From contig JAUNGB010000048.1 of assembly GCA_030524715.1 (NCBI GenBank), positions 1 to 39,917 on the forward strand: a DNA stretch of 39,917 bases. The letters are read 5' to 3'. The notes under the pieces were generated by a model. The model searched no databases, was not told where the DNA came from, and saw only the letters and a list, made by a program, of their open reading frames with translations. Made by a program: the position numbers and the translations under genes. Origin of the DNA: Eubacteriales bacterium (lineage in GTDB: Bacteria > Bacillota > Clostridia > Lachnospirales > Lachnospiraceae). Positions 1-10,793 of this stretch are shown here, in pieces (position 1 is the first letter of the stretch; every line of letters begins with the position of its first letter).

Positions 1-81
1 CCAAACTCGCGCTTAAGCGCTTCTGCGTCTGCTATTGCAACCGCACAGGTAGAAATTTTTTATTATTTTTTCATTAACTAA

Positions 82-110
82 TTGCCACTATTCACAATTT
101 CATATATAAT
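82..110 (+). promoter_or_regulatory. sigma-A-type promoter of the Uma2 gene
   Basis: TTGCCA (82-87) and a perfect TATAAT (105-110) are separated by 17 bp. The gene's ribosome binding site follows about 10 bp later. The first 80 bases of the window, left of this, show no gene I can support. Confidence 0.65.
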
Positions 111-130
111 TAAGAAAGGAGAAAAATACT

Positions 131-721
131 ATGAAAGAAGTGTATGGATCTATGGCTTTAGACACCAAAAAACTCTACACTACAAAAGATATCATGGATC
201 TGCCTGATGGAGTGCGGGCAGAGCTCATTGACGGCGAAATTTTTTACATGGCCACTCCAAATCATACTCATCAGGCACTGCTTAGGGAACTCAGTTTTGT
301 ATTCGTATCTTATCAGAAAAAACACAAGGGCGGCTGCGAAACTCTCTTTGCTCCCTATGCTGTATTCATCAATCGCGATGAACACAATTACCTGGAACCA
401 GACCTTTTGATCATCTGCCCTCATGGCGAGGAGGATGACCGTCACCAGAAAGACGGCTGCCACGGCGGACCGGATTTCGTACTGGAAATTGTATCTCCCT
501 CATCCAAACGCATGGATTATATAAAAAAACCGGAAAAATATGAAGCAGCCGGGGTAAGGGAATACTGGATCGTTGATCCCCAGACGGAGCGGGTTTTGGT
601 CTATAATTTTGAGAAAGACAGTTTCCTCACCCAGTACACCTTTGAAGATACGATTCCCGTAGGAATCTACGGTGATTTCTCCATCGACTTTAAAGAACTG
701 AAGAAATCCGCGCAGTTTTAA
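131..721 (+). CDS. Uma2-family (DUF820) putative restriction-type endonuclease
   Basis: A 196-residue protein of the Uma2/DUF820 family, which has the PD-(D/E)XK nuclease fold. The N-terminal half contains the typical LPDGVRAELIDGEI segment (about residues 24-37). The catalytic core shows EPDLLIIC (about 89-96), GGPDFVLEIVSPSS (about 112-125) and REYWIVDP (about 143-150). The acidic residues and the E-x-V motif fit the family's active site. The length is normal. The start at 131 follows AAGAAAGGAG with good spacing; an internal Met eight codons later is less well placed. The gene stands alone, and no methyltransferase partner is visible. These proteins are abundant and mostly uncharacterised, so the substrate is unknown. 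Confidence 0.85.
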   Translation: MKEVYGSMALDTKKLYTTKDIMDLPDGVRAELIDGEIFYMATPNHTHQALLRELSFVFVSYQKKHKGGCETLFAPYAVFINRDEHNYLEPDLLIICPHGEEDDRHQKDGCHGGPDFVLEIVSPSSKRMDYIKKPEKYEAAGVREYWIVDPQTERVLVYNFEKDSFLTQYTFEDTIPVGIYGDFSIDFKELKKSAQF

Positions 722-744
722 ATGCACAGTTTAAGGAACTTATA

Positions 745-781
745 TCGGAATGGGCGAAGAAAAATCGGTATCCCATTCCGA
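745..781 (+). terminator. hairpin downstream of the Uma2 gene
   Basis: TCGGAATGGG (745-754) pairs perfectly with CCCATTCCGA (772-781) around a 17-nt loop, 24 bp after the Uma2 stop. There is no clear U-run, so it may be a weak terminator or only a structured 3' end. Confidence 0.35.
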
Positions 782-812
782 TAGCGGTTAATCTACGCGG
801 ACGTTTTCGGAT

Positions 813-850
813 GTCGCACTCCGTTAAATTTATCGAGCGTGGATTGAAAC
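813..850 (+). CRISPR. solitary relic resembling a type I-C CRISPR repeat
   Basis: The sequence starts GTCGCACTCC and ends GAGCGTGGATTGAAAC. These match the two conserved ends of type I-C-like repeats, which commonly begin GTCGC and end GTGGATTGAAAT/C. The middle is unusually long and AT-rich, giving 38 bp in total. There is only one copy, with no spacer array and no cas gene in the window. It could be a decayed terminal repeat or a coincidence. Confidence 0.25.
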
Positions 851-879
851 AAACAAGGTTTCTCTCTCTATAGGGAAAT

Positions 880-1197
880 TCATCTGTCCATCATTTGAAA
901 TATATAGATTTTTATCCTCGTCAAAACAGGAGTATGCGTATCAAGTACTTCATCAATATCTTCTCGATGTTGTTCAAACGTTTCCAATACGTTATCTTTT
1001 ACTTTGTCTATAACTGGACTGCAAAAGAACATCAAAACTACAAGGATACAGCGGATTGCCAAAAACCACTTTGATTTTTTAATTGAAAAAGTACTATTAT
1101 TCAATTGTTCCTGCATTTGCTGAATTGTATGAAACGCAGGCGTATTCAAAAAATCATATGGATTTTTATACTTATAACATCCTCCCGTCACATCCAA
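880..1197 (-). CDS. small membrane protein after abiEii, hypothetical
   Basis: An open frame of 105 codons begins with TTG and overlaps the last 10 bases of the AbiEii-type gene, which suggests translational coupling. The middle contains one hydrophobic stretch (about residues 47-63, WFLAIRCILVVLMFFC). It is followed by a charged segment rich in Asp and Glu. I do not recognise a family. No strong ribosome binding site precedes the TTG, and an internal Met at residue 28 is an alternative start. It may be a genuine third member of the abiE operon or a 3' open frame with no function. Confidence 0.4.
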   Translation of the reverse strand: MDVTGGCYKYKNPYDFLNTPAFHTIQQMQEQLNNSTFSIKKSKWFLAIRCILVVLMFFCSPVIDKVKDNVLETFEQHREDIDEVLDTHTPVLTRIKIYIFQMMDR

Positions 1198-2084
1198 ATA
1201 CCGTTAGCAGCAGACCATTTCTCGATAAACTCTTCTTCATTTACTGTTGCCATAAACGGTTTTGTCAAAAAGATTTTTATTGTTTTCAGCACCGTACTGT
1301 AATCATCCGTTTTCGTATCGATTTTGCGAACAAAAGCTTTCCACTTTTTCTGCATTGTTACATCACCGCCAAATCCTATAACCTGTTCAAACTGTTCAAA
1401 GGTAAATCTGTGTTTGCGATTCGCAAAAGTTTTACTGAGCGCTTCGGACAAAGTCTTTCCATCAAAATCGAATTTATTTGCAAGATAGTATATATCATAA
1501 TAGTCTTTCATTCTACTGGAGAATTCCATTAAGCTTAAAATTGCATCCAATTTTTCCGCCACAGTTGTTTCAATTGAATATGTATTTACCACTGGCGCAG
1601 TAAAGTCTGCAAGCTGCGTTGGAATTCTTCTTTTTTCTTGCTTTGGAACAATAACATCACCAACACCAAAATCGATGCTGAAGGGAGTGCGTGTGTTTTT
1701 AATACGGGCAATTAAAGCTGCTCCGATACCTGCATATTTTTTTGCTATTGCAATAGGAGCAATGCTTTTAATCTCAAAAGTCACAAAATCATTCCCTGTA
1801 TCACAAGAAATAATTTCTTCTAATAGCATCCTCAACTGTTCCGGCGTATTAGGAATTCTTCTAAGAAGGAAATCCACATCAACAGTTACCCGGCTGTCAA
1901 AATTTGTAACAGAATAGATAAACAATCCGCCTTTCAGAACCAGATTTTCTGCATATTTTGATTTTTCCAGACGACGCAGAAATTCTTCCTGACAAAAGAG
2001 TTGTAAGCAAAGTTGATAACTTCTTCCGCTTTCTCTTGCCTTGTTTTTTAATCGTGCAAGCACAGATGCTCCTATATCAGCCAT
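1188..2084 (-). CDS. abiEii: AbiEii/AbiGii-type nucleotidyltransferase toxin
   Basis: A 298-residue protein of the AbiEii (type IV toxin) family, which are NTases of the DNA polymerase beta fold. It shows LVLKGGLFIYSVT (about residues 46-58) and then RVTVDVDFLLRR (about 64-75), containing the conserved Lys-Gly-Gly and the Asp-x-Asp pair that binds metal. SIETTVAEKLDAILSL (about 170-185) is the later conserved helix. Known homologues block growth, in some cases by adding nucleotides to tRNA, and act in phage abortive infection. The gene overlaps the upstream antitoxin gene by 8 bp, the usual AbiE arrangement. The length is typical and no lesion is seen. Confidence 0.9.
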   Translation of the reverse strand: MADIGASVLARLKNKARESGRSYQLCLQLFCQEEFLRRLEKSKYAENLVLKGGLFIYSVTNFDSRVTVDVDFLLRRIPNTPEQLRMLLEEIISCDTGNDFVTFEIKSIAPIAIAKKYAGIGAALIARIKNTRTPFSIDFGVGDVIVPKQEKRRIPTQLADFTAPVVNTYSIETTVAEKLDAILSLMEFSSRMKDYYDIYYLANKFDFDGKTLSEALSKTFANRKHRFTFEQFEQVIGFGGDVTMQKKWKAFVRKIDTKTDDYSTVLKTIKIFLTKPFMATVNEEEFIEKWSAANGIWM

Positions 2085-2706
2085 TTAACAACACCTCCAT
2101 TACATTCATCACCTTTACATACAGCCGCATTCTTTTTGCATACTTTGAAAGATTGCTTAAATTCTTCTTTTCGTCAGCGACATAAGCGTGAAGTGCTTTA
2201 TTAAACAGTTCACTGTCAAGTTTTGTACGGTATTTAAAGCAGTCGCATATGGTGCGCTCTCTGTCATATACCGAAAGAGCTACTCCATTAAATTTTTCAA
2301 CGGTTTTCCCAAGTTCCATATATTCTTTTTGAATATAATAGGCTTTCATTGAAATCTCCTGCATTCGTTTTGCAGTTCTTGACATAGAACGAGGAATCGC
2401 AATAGACCATTCACGGGGAGCAAAGTCATTATAACCATAATGAAACAATGCAGATTCGACACAGATAATTCCCTGCGGAAGTAACGTTGCGATTAATTGT
2501 TCGTCGGTTATATCTCTACTTTTGGGAAGTTGATAATAACCATGCCTTATACGTTCTATAACTCCTTCATTACAAAGTTTGGCTACATCATAATTTTCAA
2601 GTCCCGCCATAATAAAATCAGAAGTTTTTGCAATTCCTCCCGATTTTTCAATTATATTTTGAACAATTTCTGCTTTATTCAAGACACACCAACTTTCTGC
2701 ACGCAC
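2077..2706 (-). CDS. abiEi: AbiEi-type antitoxin/transcriptional repressor
   Basis: A 209-residue protein of the AbiEi antitoxin family. An N-terminal winged-helix region (about residues 10-60, including GGIAKTSDFIMAGL and RIRHGYYQLP) is followed by the conserved C-terminal domain (for example VCVESALFHYGY and RTICDCFKYRTKL). In studied AbiE systems this protein represses the operon and neutralises the toxin, here the adjacent abiEii. The frame opens with GTG at 2706. A TTG at 2682, giving LNKAEIVQNII as the N terminus, is an attractive alternative because it lies after an AAAG-containing leader. The promoter at 2728-2756 supports transcription from just upstream. Confidence 0.85.
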   Translation of the reverse strand: MRAESWCVLNKAEIVQNIIEKSGGIAKTSDFIMAGLENYDVAKLCNEGVIERIRHGYYQLPKSRDITDEQLIATLLPQGIICVESALFHYGYNDFAPREWSIAIPRSMSRTAKRMQEISMKAYYIQKEYMELGKTVEKFNGVALSVYDRERTICDCFKYRTKLDSELFNKALHAYVADEKKNLSNLSKYAKRMRLYVKVMNVMEVLLNG

Positions 2707-2727
2707 TATTTTAAAATTGCATGTTTA

Positions 2728-2756
2728 ATTATAGCATATGGATCAATAAGCTGCAA
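2728..2756 (-). promoter_or_regulatory. promoter of the abiE operon
   Basis: On the minus strand TTGCAG and TATAAT are separated by 17 bp, and the -10 is preceded by TGC (extended -10). The start lies about 20 bp downstream. Confidence 0.7.
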
Positions 2757-2811
2757 TAATAAATGACACGCTCTCTACGGTTTTTGTATGCCAAATATAT
2801 TGTAATACAAG

Positions 2812-2849
2812 GCTTTGGGGCACCTTCCTTACGGAGGGTGCCCCAAAGC
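2812..2849 (-). terminator. strong hairpin after the atp operon
   Basis: A stem of about 17 bp (CTTTGGGGCACC... / ...GGTGCCCCAAAG) closes a TTAC loop 24 bp after the atpC stop. The U-run lies on the plus-strand side (TTCTTTTTATTTTTT), while the minus-strand tail is only moderately U-rich. I still assign it to the atp operon because no plus-strand gene ends here. Confidence 0.65.
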
Positions 2850-2873
2850 AGGATTCTTTTTATTTTTTGTTAT

Positions 2874-3275
2874 TTATTCTTTTACACTCAGACGAACCAA
2901 CGCCCTGCGGAGCTTTGCTTCTGCAATCTTATACTCCTTATCCGTCAATCCTGTCCGGGCAAGCTTTTCTTCTGCGCGCTTTTTGGCTGCGTTTGCACGC
3001 TCTGCGTCAATATCTTCCTTCCACTCCCAGGTAGTCGCCAGAAGATGGCAGGCGCCGTCCATCACGGAAAGCATTCCGCCAATACACGCAGCGTCTCTTC
3101 TTGTATCATCCTCCAGTACAACATGAGCCTCGCCCATGCCGAGAGCCGTACAGAAATTGCAGTGGCCTGCAAGGATCGCCAGATCGCCGGTAATGCTTCT
3201 TACCACAACCCGCTCTGCCTCGCCTTCAAACAGCAGGCCGTCCGGTGTTCCGATTCGTAATGGGAAGGTCTTCAT
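2874..3275 (-). CDS. atpC: F-type ATP synthase subunit epsilon
   Basis: A 133-residue epsilon subunit of the F1 central stalk. It couples rotation to catalysis and can inhibit ATP hydrolysis. The N-terminal beta-sandwich is recognisable from FPLRIGTPDGLLFEGEAERV and LAILAGHCNFCTALGMGEAHV (within about residues 4-50). A charged helical hairpin follows (DAERANAAKKRAEEKLARTG). It is the last gene of the atp operon, 12 bp after atpD, with GGAGG before the ATG. Length is normal. Confidence 0.95.
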   Translation of the reverse strand: MKTFPLRIGTPDGLLFEGEAERVVVRSITGDLAILAGHCNFCTALGMGEAHVVLEDDTRRDAACIGGMLSVMDGACHLLATTWEWKEDIDAERANAAKKRAEEKLARTGLTDKEYKIAEAKLRRALVRLSVKE

Positions 3276-3287
3276 AGACAGCCTCCT

Positions 3288-5571
<2,284 letters not shown>

Positions 5572-5591
5572 ATATGCCCTCCTTCATCACT

Positions 5592-7121
5592 TTATTTCTC
5601 AGGTCTTGTATTCAGAAAATTCTCTGTATAATCATCAAGTACTTTACGAAGCTTCTCTTCCGCCTCAGCCTCCAGCTTACCTGTGGCGCGGATCTCCTGC
5701 ATTACGGAAGCGCCTTCGGAGTCTGAGTCCAGATGGGTGTATAAGCCCGCTTCATACGCTTTGACGTCCTCTACAGCTACCTTTGACAGGATTCCCTTGG
5801 TGACCGCATACAGGATAGCCACCTGTTTCTCAACAGGAATCGGCGCATTCTGTCCCTGCTTCAGAACCTCCACAATACGGGCGCCCTGATCAAGACGCGC
5901 CTTGGTATCCGCGTCAAGATCGGAACCGAACTGCGCAAAGCTCTGGAGCTCACGGTACTGGGAGTAGATCAGCTTCAAAGTACCGGCAACCTTCTTCATT
6001 GCTTTGATCTGCGCATTTCCGCCAACTCGTGATACGGAGATACCCGGGTTTACCGCCGGCATAACGCCGGAATGGAACAATTCTGTCTCCAGGAAGATCT
6101 GTCCGTCTGTAATGGAAATAACATTGGTCGGAATATAAGCGGACACATCCCCTGCCTGCGTCTCGATAACGGGAAGTGCGGTCAGGGAACCGCCGCCATG
6201 CTCGTCGTCAAGCTTCGCCGCGCGCTCCAGAAGTCTGGAATGCAGATAGAAAACATCTCCCGGATATGCCTCACGTCCCGGCGGACGGCGGATCAGAAGG
6301 GAAAGTGCACGGTAAGCAACCGCATGCTTACTGAGATCATCATAGACGATCAGCACATGCTTTCCTTTATTCATAAAATATTCACCCATTGCGCATCCGG
6401 AATACGGGGCAATGTACTGCAGCGGGCTGGCTTCGGAAGCAGTCGCCGCAACAATAATGGTATAATCCATCGCGCCGCTCTTGGTAAGGTTCTCCACCAG
6501 GTTGGCAACAGTGGAACGTTTCTGGCCGATGGCAACATAAATACAGATGACATCCTGCCCTTTCTGGTTAATAATCGTATCGACAGCCAGAGTTGTCTTA
6601 CCGGTCTGGCGGTCTCCGATAATCAATTCTCGCTGGCCGCGGCCGATCGGCACCATGGAGTCGATTGCCTTGATACCTGTCTGAAGCGGTTCGTTTACGG
6701 ACCGTCTCTCACAGATTCCCGGCGCAGGGCTTTCAACCGCCCTGTACTCTTCTGTCACAATAGGTCCCGCGCCATCGATCGGCTGTCCCAATGCATTTAC
6801 AACACGGCCGATCATAGCCTCGCCTACCGGAACAGATACGACCTTTCCGGTACGCTTTACGGTCTGGCCCTCACCGATATTTTCATCGGAGCCAAACAAT
6901 ACGATAGACACGCTGTTTTCTTCCAGGTTCTGCGCCATGCCGAAGCTGCCGTCCTCAAATTCCAGCAGCTCGCCCGCCATGCAGTTTACTAAACCGCTGG
7001 CTCTGGCAATACCGTCGCCTACCATTAAAACCGTACCTGTCTCATTCTGCTGAATCGCATTGTCATAATATTTGATCTGGCTGCGGATGACCTTGGATAT
7101 TTCTTCAGGTTTTAATTGCAT
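5592..7121 (-). CDS. atpA: F-type ATP synthase subunit alpha
   Basis: A 509-residue alpha subunit. It has the non-catalytic nucleotide site GDRQTGKT, the alpha/beta signature [14 protein letters not shown] and the N-terminal crown domain. Its N-terminal segment ([19 protein letters not shown]) binds the delta subunit. The start is preceded by GGAGG-like sequence. A gap of 118 bp separates it from atpH. That is large for this operon and contains only a small hairpin (around 7137-7152). No promoter was identified in that gap. Confidence 0.97.
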   Translation of the reverse strand: MQLKPEEISKVIRSQIKYYDNAIQQNETGTVLMVGDGIARASGLVNCMAGELLEFEDGSFGMAQNLEENSVSIVLFGSDENIGEGQTVKRTGKVVSVPVGEAMIGRVVNALGQPIDGAGPIVTEEYRAVESPAPGICERRSVNEPLQTGIKAIDSMVPIGRGQRELIIGDRQTGKTTLAVDTIINQKGQDVICIYVAIGQKRSTVANLVENLTKSGAMDYTIIVAATASEASPLQYIAPYSGCAMGEYFMNKGKHVLIVYDDLSKHAVAYRALSLLIRRPPGREAYPGDVFYLHSRLLERAAKLDDEHGGGSLTALPVIETQAGDVSAYIPTNVISITDGQIFLETELFHSGVMPAVNPGISVSRVGGNAQIKAMKKVAGTLKLIYSQYRELQSFAQFGSDLDADTKARLDQGARIVEVLKQGQNAPIPVEKQVAILYAVTKGILSKVAVEDVKAYEAGLYTHLDSDSEGASVMQEIRATGKLEAEAEEKLRKVLDDYTENFLNTRPEK

Positions 7122-7239
7122 GTTTTCCTCCAGCAGCGCATTTACTGCGCTATTTATTCCGGGACGGATCTGTTCATCCCTCCATCCCCATCCTCTTTCA
7201 TTTTATCGCCATAACCGCAGGCGTTTCAGTGTCCTGCAG

Positions 7240-7779
7240 TTACAATACCGTTTCTTTCATTTTGCGTGAAATGCCTGACAAACGGCTCTGCACCGTTCCG
7301 TCAAGCTGCCTGCCCTCAAGCTCTACCTTAAGTCCGGCTAAAACAGAAGCATCTATTTTCTGGATCAGCGATACCTGTTTCCCGCTGATCTTCTCCAAGC
7401 GGGCTTTTAACGCCGCCATCTGTGCCTCGCTCAGCGCAACCGCGCTTGTTACTACGGCTTCGGCGATATTATGGTCCACATTGTAACGCCGTTTAAATTC
7501 CTCACAGCAGCCGGCATATTCCGCCAAGATGTTCCTGTCACACAGCAATTTCAAAAAATTCACTAAATACCGCTCTGCCTGAGCCCCGAATGCAGCCTCT
7601 ATAAGTCCGCCCCGCTCCGTTTTGGGAATGGACGGCTCAGACAGAAGCTTCAGATAATCCGGATTTTCCCTGAAAAGCTGACGGATTTCCATCATTTGCT
7701 CCATGATGGTCTCTGTGAGCTTTTCTTCGGCAGCAAGATCATACAAGCTGCCGCCATACAGTCTGGCAGTCTGCGTCAT
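7240..7779 (-). CDS. atpH: F-type ATP synthase subunit delta
   Basis: A 179-residue delta subunit (OSCP family), which links the alpha subunits to the peripheral stalk. The N-terminal helical domain (ARLYGGSLYDLAAEEKLTE) and the C-terminal pattern (LIQKIDASVLAGLKVELEGRQLDGTVQ) are typical. It overlaps atpF by 4 bp, indicating coupled translation. Confidence 0.93.
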   Translation of the reverse strand: MTQTARLYGGSLYDLAAEEKLTETIMEQMMEIRQLFRENPDYLKLLSEPSIPKTERGGLIEAAFGAQAERYLVNFLKLLCDRNILAEYAGCCEEFKRRYNVDHNIAEAVVTSAVALSEAQMAALKARLEKISGKQVSLIQKIDASVLAGLKVELEGRQLDGTVQSRLSGISRKMKETVL

Positions 7780-8279
7780 GATGCCTCACCTACATTCGCA
7801 ATAAACTCGTCTATCAGTTTCGTATGGTCTTCTTCGCTGATTTCGCGTTCTACTACCTTACCGGCTATCTCAATGGCCATGCCGCCAATTTCATCTTTGA
7901 TTTCATTGACTGCCTTGCGCTTTTCCTGAGCAATATCGTTTTCTGCCTTCGCCTTCATAGCCGCAGCCTGCTGTGAAGCCTCTTTAAGAATTTCTTCACT
8001 CTGGACGGAAGCGGTCTTCTGCGCCGTCACCAGAATTTCATTTGCTTTATTTTTGGCCTCCAGCATATTCTGCTCATACTCAGTCTTCATGGCGATCGCT
8101 TCATCCTTTGCCTGAATGGCGTCCTGAATTTCAGCGTCGGCCATAGCCTTACGCTTCTCCAGCATCTGGTTGATGGGCTTAAACAAAAAGCGCTTAATGA
8201 GATAAACCTGAATAAAAAGATTGCAAATCTGCGCAACGAAGTTCCATGGCACAATTCCGACTAATCCCTGTACATCCAT
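7776..8279 (-). CDS. atpF: F-type ATP synthase subunit b
   Basis: A 167-residue b subunit with one N-terminal membrane helix (about residues 5-24, starting VGIVPWNFVAQICNLFIQ) and a long charged coiled coil forming the peripheral stalk. The frame is open further upstream. I place the start at 8279 because AGGAGG sits about 8 bp before it and the encoded N terminus MDVQGLVGIV then enters the membrane directly. The 84-bp gap to atpE holds no gene. Confidence 0.93.
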   Translation of the reverse strand: MDVQGLVGIVPWNFVAQICNLFIQVYLIKRFLFKPINQMLEKRKAMADAEIQDAIQAKDEAIAMKTEYEQNMLEAKNKANEILVTAQKTASVQSEEILKEASQQAAAMKAKAENDIAQEKRKAVNEIKDEIGGMAIEIAGKVVEREISEEDHTKLIDEFIANVGEAS

Positions 8280-8363
8280 GCCTGTAACCTCCTGTTCTTC
8301 ATTTAGCGGCAATGATCTCTGCTGCTGCAGTTCCTATGCCGCACATGTATTCATTATCTTTAT

Positions 8364-8678
<315 letters not shown>

Positions 8679-8706
8679 TTAAATTTTCATTTGTAGCATA
8701 AACTAC

Positions 8707-8757
8707 GCTAGAGTGTGTTTAAAGTTCTATTTCTGTATTCTTCAAACATGCTCTAGC
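8707..8757 (-). other. intercistronic stem-loop between atpB and atpE
   Basis: GCTAGAG (8707-8713) pairs with CTCTAGC (8751-8757), followed by a further paired block of about 9 bp. The structure includes the atpB stop codon. A directly repeated AATGATTTAAAT (about 8658-8685) lies between it and atpE. It may protect the mRNA or set the ratio of c subunit to subunit a. Confidence 0.45.
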
Positions 8758-9526
8758 TTTCCTCCGCCGCATTGGCAATATACATTACCGTCAGCATACA
8801 GAAGATAAATGCCTGCATAATTCCTGAAAACCAGTCAAAATAAACTGAAAGGATCGCAGGAATACCTACATCAAGAATCGGAATCTGTGACAGCACGTCG
8901 CCTACAATACCTGGCAGAAGACCAAACAGTGCAGAACTGGCGACTGCCAGCGCCGCGTAGATCAATCCGTTGATTACCACGCCCGAAAGAATATTTCCGA
9001 AATGACGGCATGCCATACTGACAGGCGTCGCCAGCTCGGAAAGAATATTAAACGGCGTCATGATCGCTATGGGAGTGGTAAATCCCTTCAGATAACCGCC
9101 AAAACCGCCGGTTTTGATCTTCTGTGCCGTGATCATGATAAATACTACAACTGCCCACGCTGCCTCTGTAGACAAATCCGCCGTAGGACTTCGAAGCCCC
9201 ACAAGGCTGATCAGATTAGAAACAACGCTGGTCGCAAACAAGGCCGCCACAAATGGGATCATGTAGCGGAATTTTTCGCCCATGTTTCCGATAACAAATT
9301 TGTTGGCCGTCTCTACCAAAAGCTCGGCTACCGCCTGCCTCTTGGATATATTTTCTACCTTAAGGTCATGAGTCAGCCAGATACAAACCCCGGTAATCAA
9401 GAGCATAACGATCCAGCTTACGACCATAGTCTCACTGATTCTGAGTTCGCCCAGAATCGGGACGTCTATAGGCAGGGTAAATAATATCTTGGCCCCTGAA
9501 ACATCTAATTCCATATACCTTTCCAC
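8753..9526 (-). CDS. atpB: F-type ATP synthase subunit a
   Basis: A 257-residue membrane subunit a, which forms the ion half-channels against the c ring. Several membrane helices are visible. Family motifs include NLISLVGLRSPTADLSTEAAWA and, near the C terminus, the conserved segment SMACRHFGNILSG with the essential Arg. The C-terminal helix pattern IMQAFIFCMLTVMYIANAAEE is classic. It is followed by atpE after about 110 bp. Confidence 0.95.
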   Translation of the reverse strand: MERYMELDVSGAKILFTLPIDVPILGELRISETMVVSWIVMLLITGVCIWLTHDLKVENISKRQAVAELLVETANKFVIGNMGEKFRYMIPFVAALFATSVVSNLISLVGLRSPTADLSTEAAWAVVVFIMITAQKIKTGGFGGYLKGFTTPIAIMTPFNILSELATPVSMACRHFGNILSGVVINGLIYAALAVASSALFGLLPGIVGDVLSQIPILDVGIPAILSVYFDWFSGIMQAFIFCMLTVMYIANAAEES

Positions 9527-9574
9527 CTCCTATCCGGCTGAATTATGTAAAACCTGGTGTAATTAGTCAGCCTT

Positions 9575-9994
9575 TTAATTACATTTATTCATGATTCCCA
9601 TTAATTTGATGCCTATGCTTGGAAATAAAAGGGGAAGGATTCCCGCCGCAAACTGGAAACAGGGCGCCACTATAGCGACAACTACCCAGAGCATCTGGAG
9701 CAGCATCCGCTGGGAATAGCTTGCCTTCATCCTGCTGCGCGCGGCATCCTCATCGGTACTCGCCGCCACCTTCTGGACGGTAAGTCCCATCAGAAAAAAA
9801 TTCAGCACCGCAATTGCCGCGCCTCCTATACCGCCCAAGATCACCGTATAATCAAACGGAACCTGCTGCGGCATTGCAAAGTGAAGTACCGCGAATGCGA
9901 TCCACATCAGGACGACGCCTGCTGCTGTGCTGATACATACTCTCTTTGTTTCTTTTTTTACTGCTGGCTGAATATCGCCGAATAAACTGCTCAT
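9575..9994 (-). CDS. atpI: ATP synthase subunit I-like membrane protein
   Basis: A protein of 139 residues with about four hydrophobic segments (for example VCISTAAGVVLMWIAFAVL and VILGGIGGAAIAVLNFFLM). Size, topology and position directly ahead of atpB match the AtpI family, which helps assemble the c ring. Sequence similarity in this family is weak, so the call rests mainly on context. The frame is open to 10021, but TCGGAGGCAGTT directly before the ATG at 9994 favours that start. Confidence 0.75.
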   Translation of the reverse strand: MSSLFGDIQPAVKKETKRVCISTAAGVVLMWIAFAVLHFAMPQQVPFDYTVILGGIGGAAIAVLNFFLMGLTVQKVAASTDEDAARSRMKASYSQRMLLQMLWVVVAIVAPCFQFAAGILPLLFPSIGIKLMGIMNKCN

Positions 9995-10047
9995 AACTGC
10001 CTCCGAATTACTTTGCTGCATTTTTACATTCTTACGAATTTAAATTC

Positions 10048-10311
10048 TTACGTATGTCTGTTAAATGAGATTCTGTTTTGCTTTTTCTCTTTTTTATTTT
10101 TATTTGTAACGGACAGGTAAAGCTTGTACGCTACCATCCCGGATCCTCCCATCCCAAAGAAAAAACCGGGAATATAAATCCATCCGCCAATTCCAAGATG
10201 TGCAGACAACCACCAGCACCCCGCCAGGCACAGAAGAAGAGGGGTAATAAAAGATAACCCAAACTGTGTCAGAAGGGTAATATTTTTTATGATATCCGTC
10301 CACTTTTTCAT
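10048..10311 (-). CDS. AtpZ/AtpI-family small membrane protein, first gene of the atp operon
   Basis: An 87-residue protein with two membrane helices (about residues 14-35 and 43-66) and a basic C-terminal tail. It belongs to the AtpZ-like family (putative F0F1-ATPase subunit, proposed Mg2+/Ca2+ transport role). The glycine-rich second helix GFFFGMGGSGMVAYKLY is typical. The start is preceded by GAGGAG. It is the first gene of the operon. Confidence 0.75.
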   Translation of the reverse strand: MKKWTDIIKNITLLTQFGLSFITPLLLCLAGCWWLSAHLGIGGWIYIPGFFFGMGGSGMVAYKLYLSVTNKNKKEKKQNRISFNRHT

Positions 10312-10371
10312 GCATTCACTCCTCTGTGCGCGTTTCCAACTCTATGCTCATTTTATCACGTTTATGGATGA

Positions 10372-10400
10372 ATTTTACCATAAACGCCCTCAAAAAACAA
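10372..10400 (-). promoter_or_regulatory. predicted promoter of the atp operon
   Basis: On the minus strand TTGTTT and TAAAAT are separated by 17 bp, with an extended -10 (TGG before TAAAAT). It lies about 60 bp ahead of the first gene. Confidence 0.55.
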
Positions 10401-10429
10401 TGTTTTTGTCTAAAATGTTTATAAAATCT

Positions 10430-10473
10430 GTTACTGCTCACACCTGCGGTGTGAACCAATAGCAAACAGTAAC
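10430..10473. promoter_or_regulatory. nested inverted repeats upstream of the atp promoter
   Basis: GTTACTG (10430-10436) and CAGTAAC (10467-10473) form an outer repeat. Inside it, TCACACC-TGC-GGTGTGA (10439-10455) is a perfect 7-bp dyad. The position, about 30 bp upstream of the -35, suits a regulator site. A cruciform or leader hairpin is an alternative. No regulator gene is nearby. Confidence 0.4.
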
Positions 10474-10662
10474 CCAGTGTGTGTTTGTAAAGCAGACTAT
10501 AGTTTATCATGCTACAAAAAGACCGTCTTTATACATTCTCTTTCTTTTGTCTAAAAGTATCACAAAAAACGGAATCCGGCCAAACTTCAATGCTCCCCTG
10601 TTTCCGGAACAAAAAGGCCGCCACACTGAAGCATCAGTATGACAGCCATGCCAATGTATTTT

Positions 10663-10793
10663 ATTCCGTATGTAAACTTATCCCATATATTTCCATATGG
10701 AATCTTATTCCGTGTATAATCCTTCCATATGAAATCTCATTTCGTATGTGATCTTACACTACGTATGTAATCTTATTCCGCATATATGTAATC
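10663..10793. repeat. degenerate tandem repeat of about 17 bp
   Basis: Variants of a unit close to CGTATGTAATCTTATTC recur about seven times with a period of 15-19 bp, for example at 10761-10778. The array begins inside the last codons of the sugar-binding protein gene and continues past its stop. It has the look of slipped-strand expansion. The stretch 10510-10660 holds nothing else I can name. Confidence 0.6.

Noticed and set aside
6072-6992. 306-codon open frame antisense to atpA
   Set aside because: It lies fully inside a highly conserved gene on the other strand, has no ribosome binding site and no recognisable protein character.
7122-7239. Possible internal promoter between atpH and atpA
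   Set aside because: No convincing -35/-10 pair was found on the minus strand; only a small hairpin is visible.
10316-10510. 64-codon minus-strand frame ahead of the atp operon
   Set aside because: It spans the predicted promoter and the inverted repeats and has no ribosome binding site.
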